Shown here one piece after another: positions 63,597-64,000 of a stretch of 64,000 bases of DNA (positions are counted from its first letter, which is position 1; each line of letters opens with the position of its first letter). Both the position numbers and the translations under genes were made by a program. Source of the stretch: an uncultured Sulfitobacter sp. (GTDB lineage Bacteria > Pseudomonadota > Alphaproteobacteria > Rhodobacterales > Rhodobacteraceae); NCBI GenBank assembly GCA_913060815.1, contig CAJXSZ010000012.1:1-64000 (forward strand), in the 5' to 3' direction. Under the pieces are notes generated by a model that had not been told where the DNA came from, made no database searches, and worked only from the letters and a program-made list of their open reading frames with translations.

Positions 63597-64000
63597 GCAG
63601 CCACAGCCGTGCTGTCGATGCGGCCATCGCGCAAAGTAATCACACGGTCACAACGTTGGGCAAGGGCATCCGAATGGGTCACCAGCACCAGTGTCGAGCC
63701 GAATTGGTCCCGCAGATTGAACAGCAAATCCATGATCGCCTCGCCATTGGCGCTGTCGAGATTGCCTGTCGGCTCATCGGCGAGCAGGATTGCAGGACGC
63801 GGAGCCGTGGCGCGGGCGAGGGCCACGCGCTGCTGCTCACCCCCCGACATTTGCGCGGGGTAGTGGCCCGCACGCTGGCCGAGGCCGACGATATCAAGAG
63901 CCTCGGCCGCGCGGTCAAACGCATCCGCGTGACCTGCAAGTTCCAAAGGCGTGGCGACATTCTCCAGCGCCGTCATTGTGGGAATGAGGTGGAAGGACTG
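63593..64000 (-). CDS. ABC transporter ATPase (YbbA/LolD type), truncated by window edge
   Basis: The C-terminal 135 residues of an ATPase whose start lies beyond the window. The visible part begins with the Q-loop segment QSFHLIPTMTALENV and holds the signature MSGGEQQRVALARA, Walker B ILLADEPTGNLDS and the H-loop VTHSDALAQ. It is translationally coupled to the FtsX-like permease, forming a MacB/LolD-branch exporter. Confidence 0.93.
   Translation of the reverse strand, partial: QSFHLIPTMTALENVATPLELAGHADAFDRAAEALDIVGLGQRAGHYPAQMSGGEQQRVALARATAPRPAILLADEPTGNLDSANGEAIMDLLFNLRDQFGSTLVLVTHSDALAQRCDRVITLRDGRIDSTAVAA

Overview
The window looks like chromosomal DNA from a marine Rhodobacterales bacterium (Roseobacter group; Sulfitobacter-like is a guess). 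The basis is the gene content and order: a soxB-D-A-G sarcosine oxidase operon, mce followed by a DUF1467 gene, mreBCD-mrdA-rodA, coaBC-dut-moeB, an RpoH-type sigma factor, and protein styles typical of that group. Most of the window is GC-rich and dense, with many 4-bp ATGA stop/start overlaps. No tRNA, rRNA, insertion sequence, CRISPR array or prophage was seen. The first 48 bases are not biological: they match an Illumina Nextera i7 adapter, so the left edge is a contig end.

Positions 49-13879 hold an accessory cell-surface polymer region, split by a housekeeping catabolic operon. On the left are a CDP-glycerol/CDP-ribitol-type glycerophosphotransferase (TagB/TarL-like), an IspD/TarI-like cytidylyltransferase and a polysaccharide pyruvyl transferase family protein. 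Then comes the minus-strand sarcosine oxidase operon soxBDAG (3555-8598). On the right, on the plus strand, are a LicD-LicD tandem fusion, a second pyruvyl transferase family protein, a second IspD/TarI-like cytidylyltransferase and an NAD-dependent epimerase. Cytidylyltransferase plus LicD (the family of fukutin/FKRP and LicD phosphocholine transferases) plus a TagB-like polymerase suggests a CDP-activated polyol-phosphate or phospho-amine decorated surface glycan in a Gram-negative. This is the best candidate for an undescribed system here.

Positions 14036-35980 are mostly core genes: aspS, a small pilin-like peptide, a GNAT enzyme, an orphan response regulator, methylmalonyl-CoA epimerase, an EI24 membrane protein, a nitroreductase, a histone-deacetylase-like hydrolase, trpS, a rhomboid that has lost its catalytic residues, murJ, bciA (8-vinyl reductase of bacteriochlorophyll synthesis), an MFS transporter, glnD, an LpoA-like lipoprotein divergent from rsmI-yraN, gshB, an HSL-type esterase, comM/yifB and a GST.

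Positions 36039-50813 carry a cobalamin pair (CobC-like phosphatase and cobU), an RpoH-family sigma factor coupled to a ChaN haem-binding protein, coaBC-dut-moeB, an M3 oligopeptidase, a ghrA-like reductase with a VOC protein, and the rod-shape operon mreB-mreC-mreD-mrdA-rodA.

Positions 50991-64000 carry a VOC dioxygenase-like gene, an ArsR-type regulator divergent from two small ferredoxin-fold genes (ABM and NIPSNAP), a 19-repeat MORN protein, nadE, a PHB-depolymerase-like esterase, gltX, a gamma-glutamylcyclotransferase-like gene, a GcvH homologue whose lipoyl-lysine is replaced by aspartate, an inositol-monophosphatase family gene, and a YbbAP-type ABC system whose ATPase runs off the right edge. 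The only gene-free stretch near 300 bp is 8599-8908, which holds the sox/licD divergent control region with two inverted repeats.
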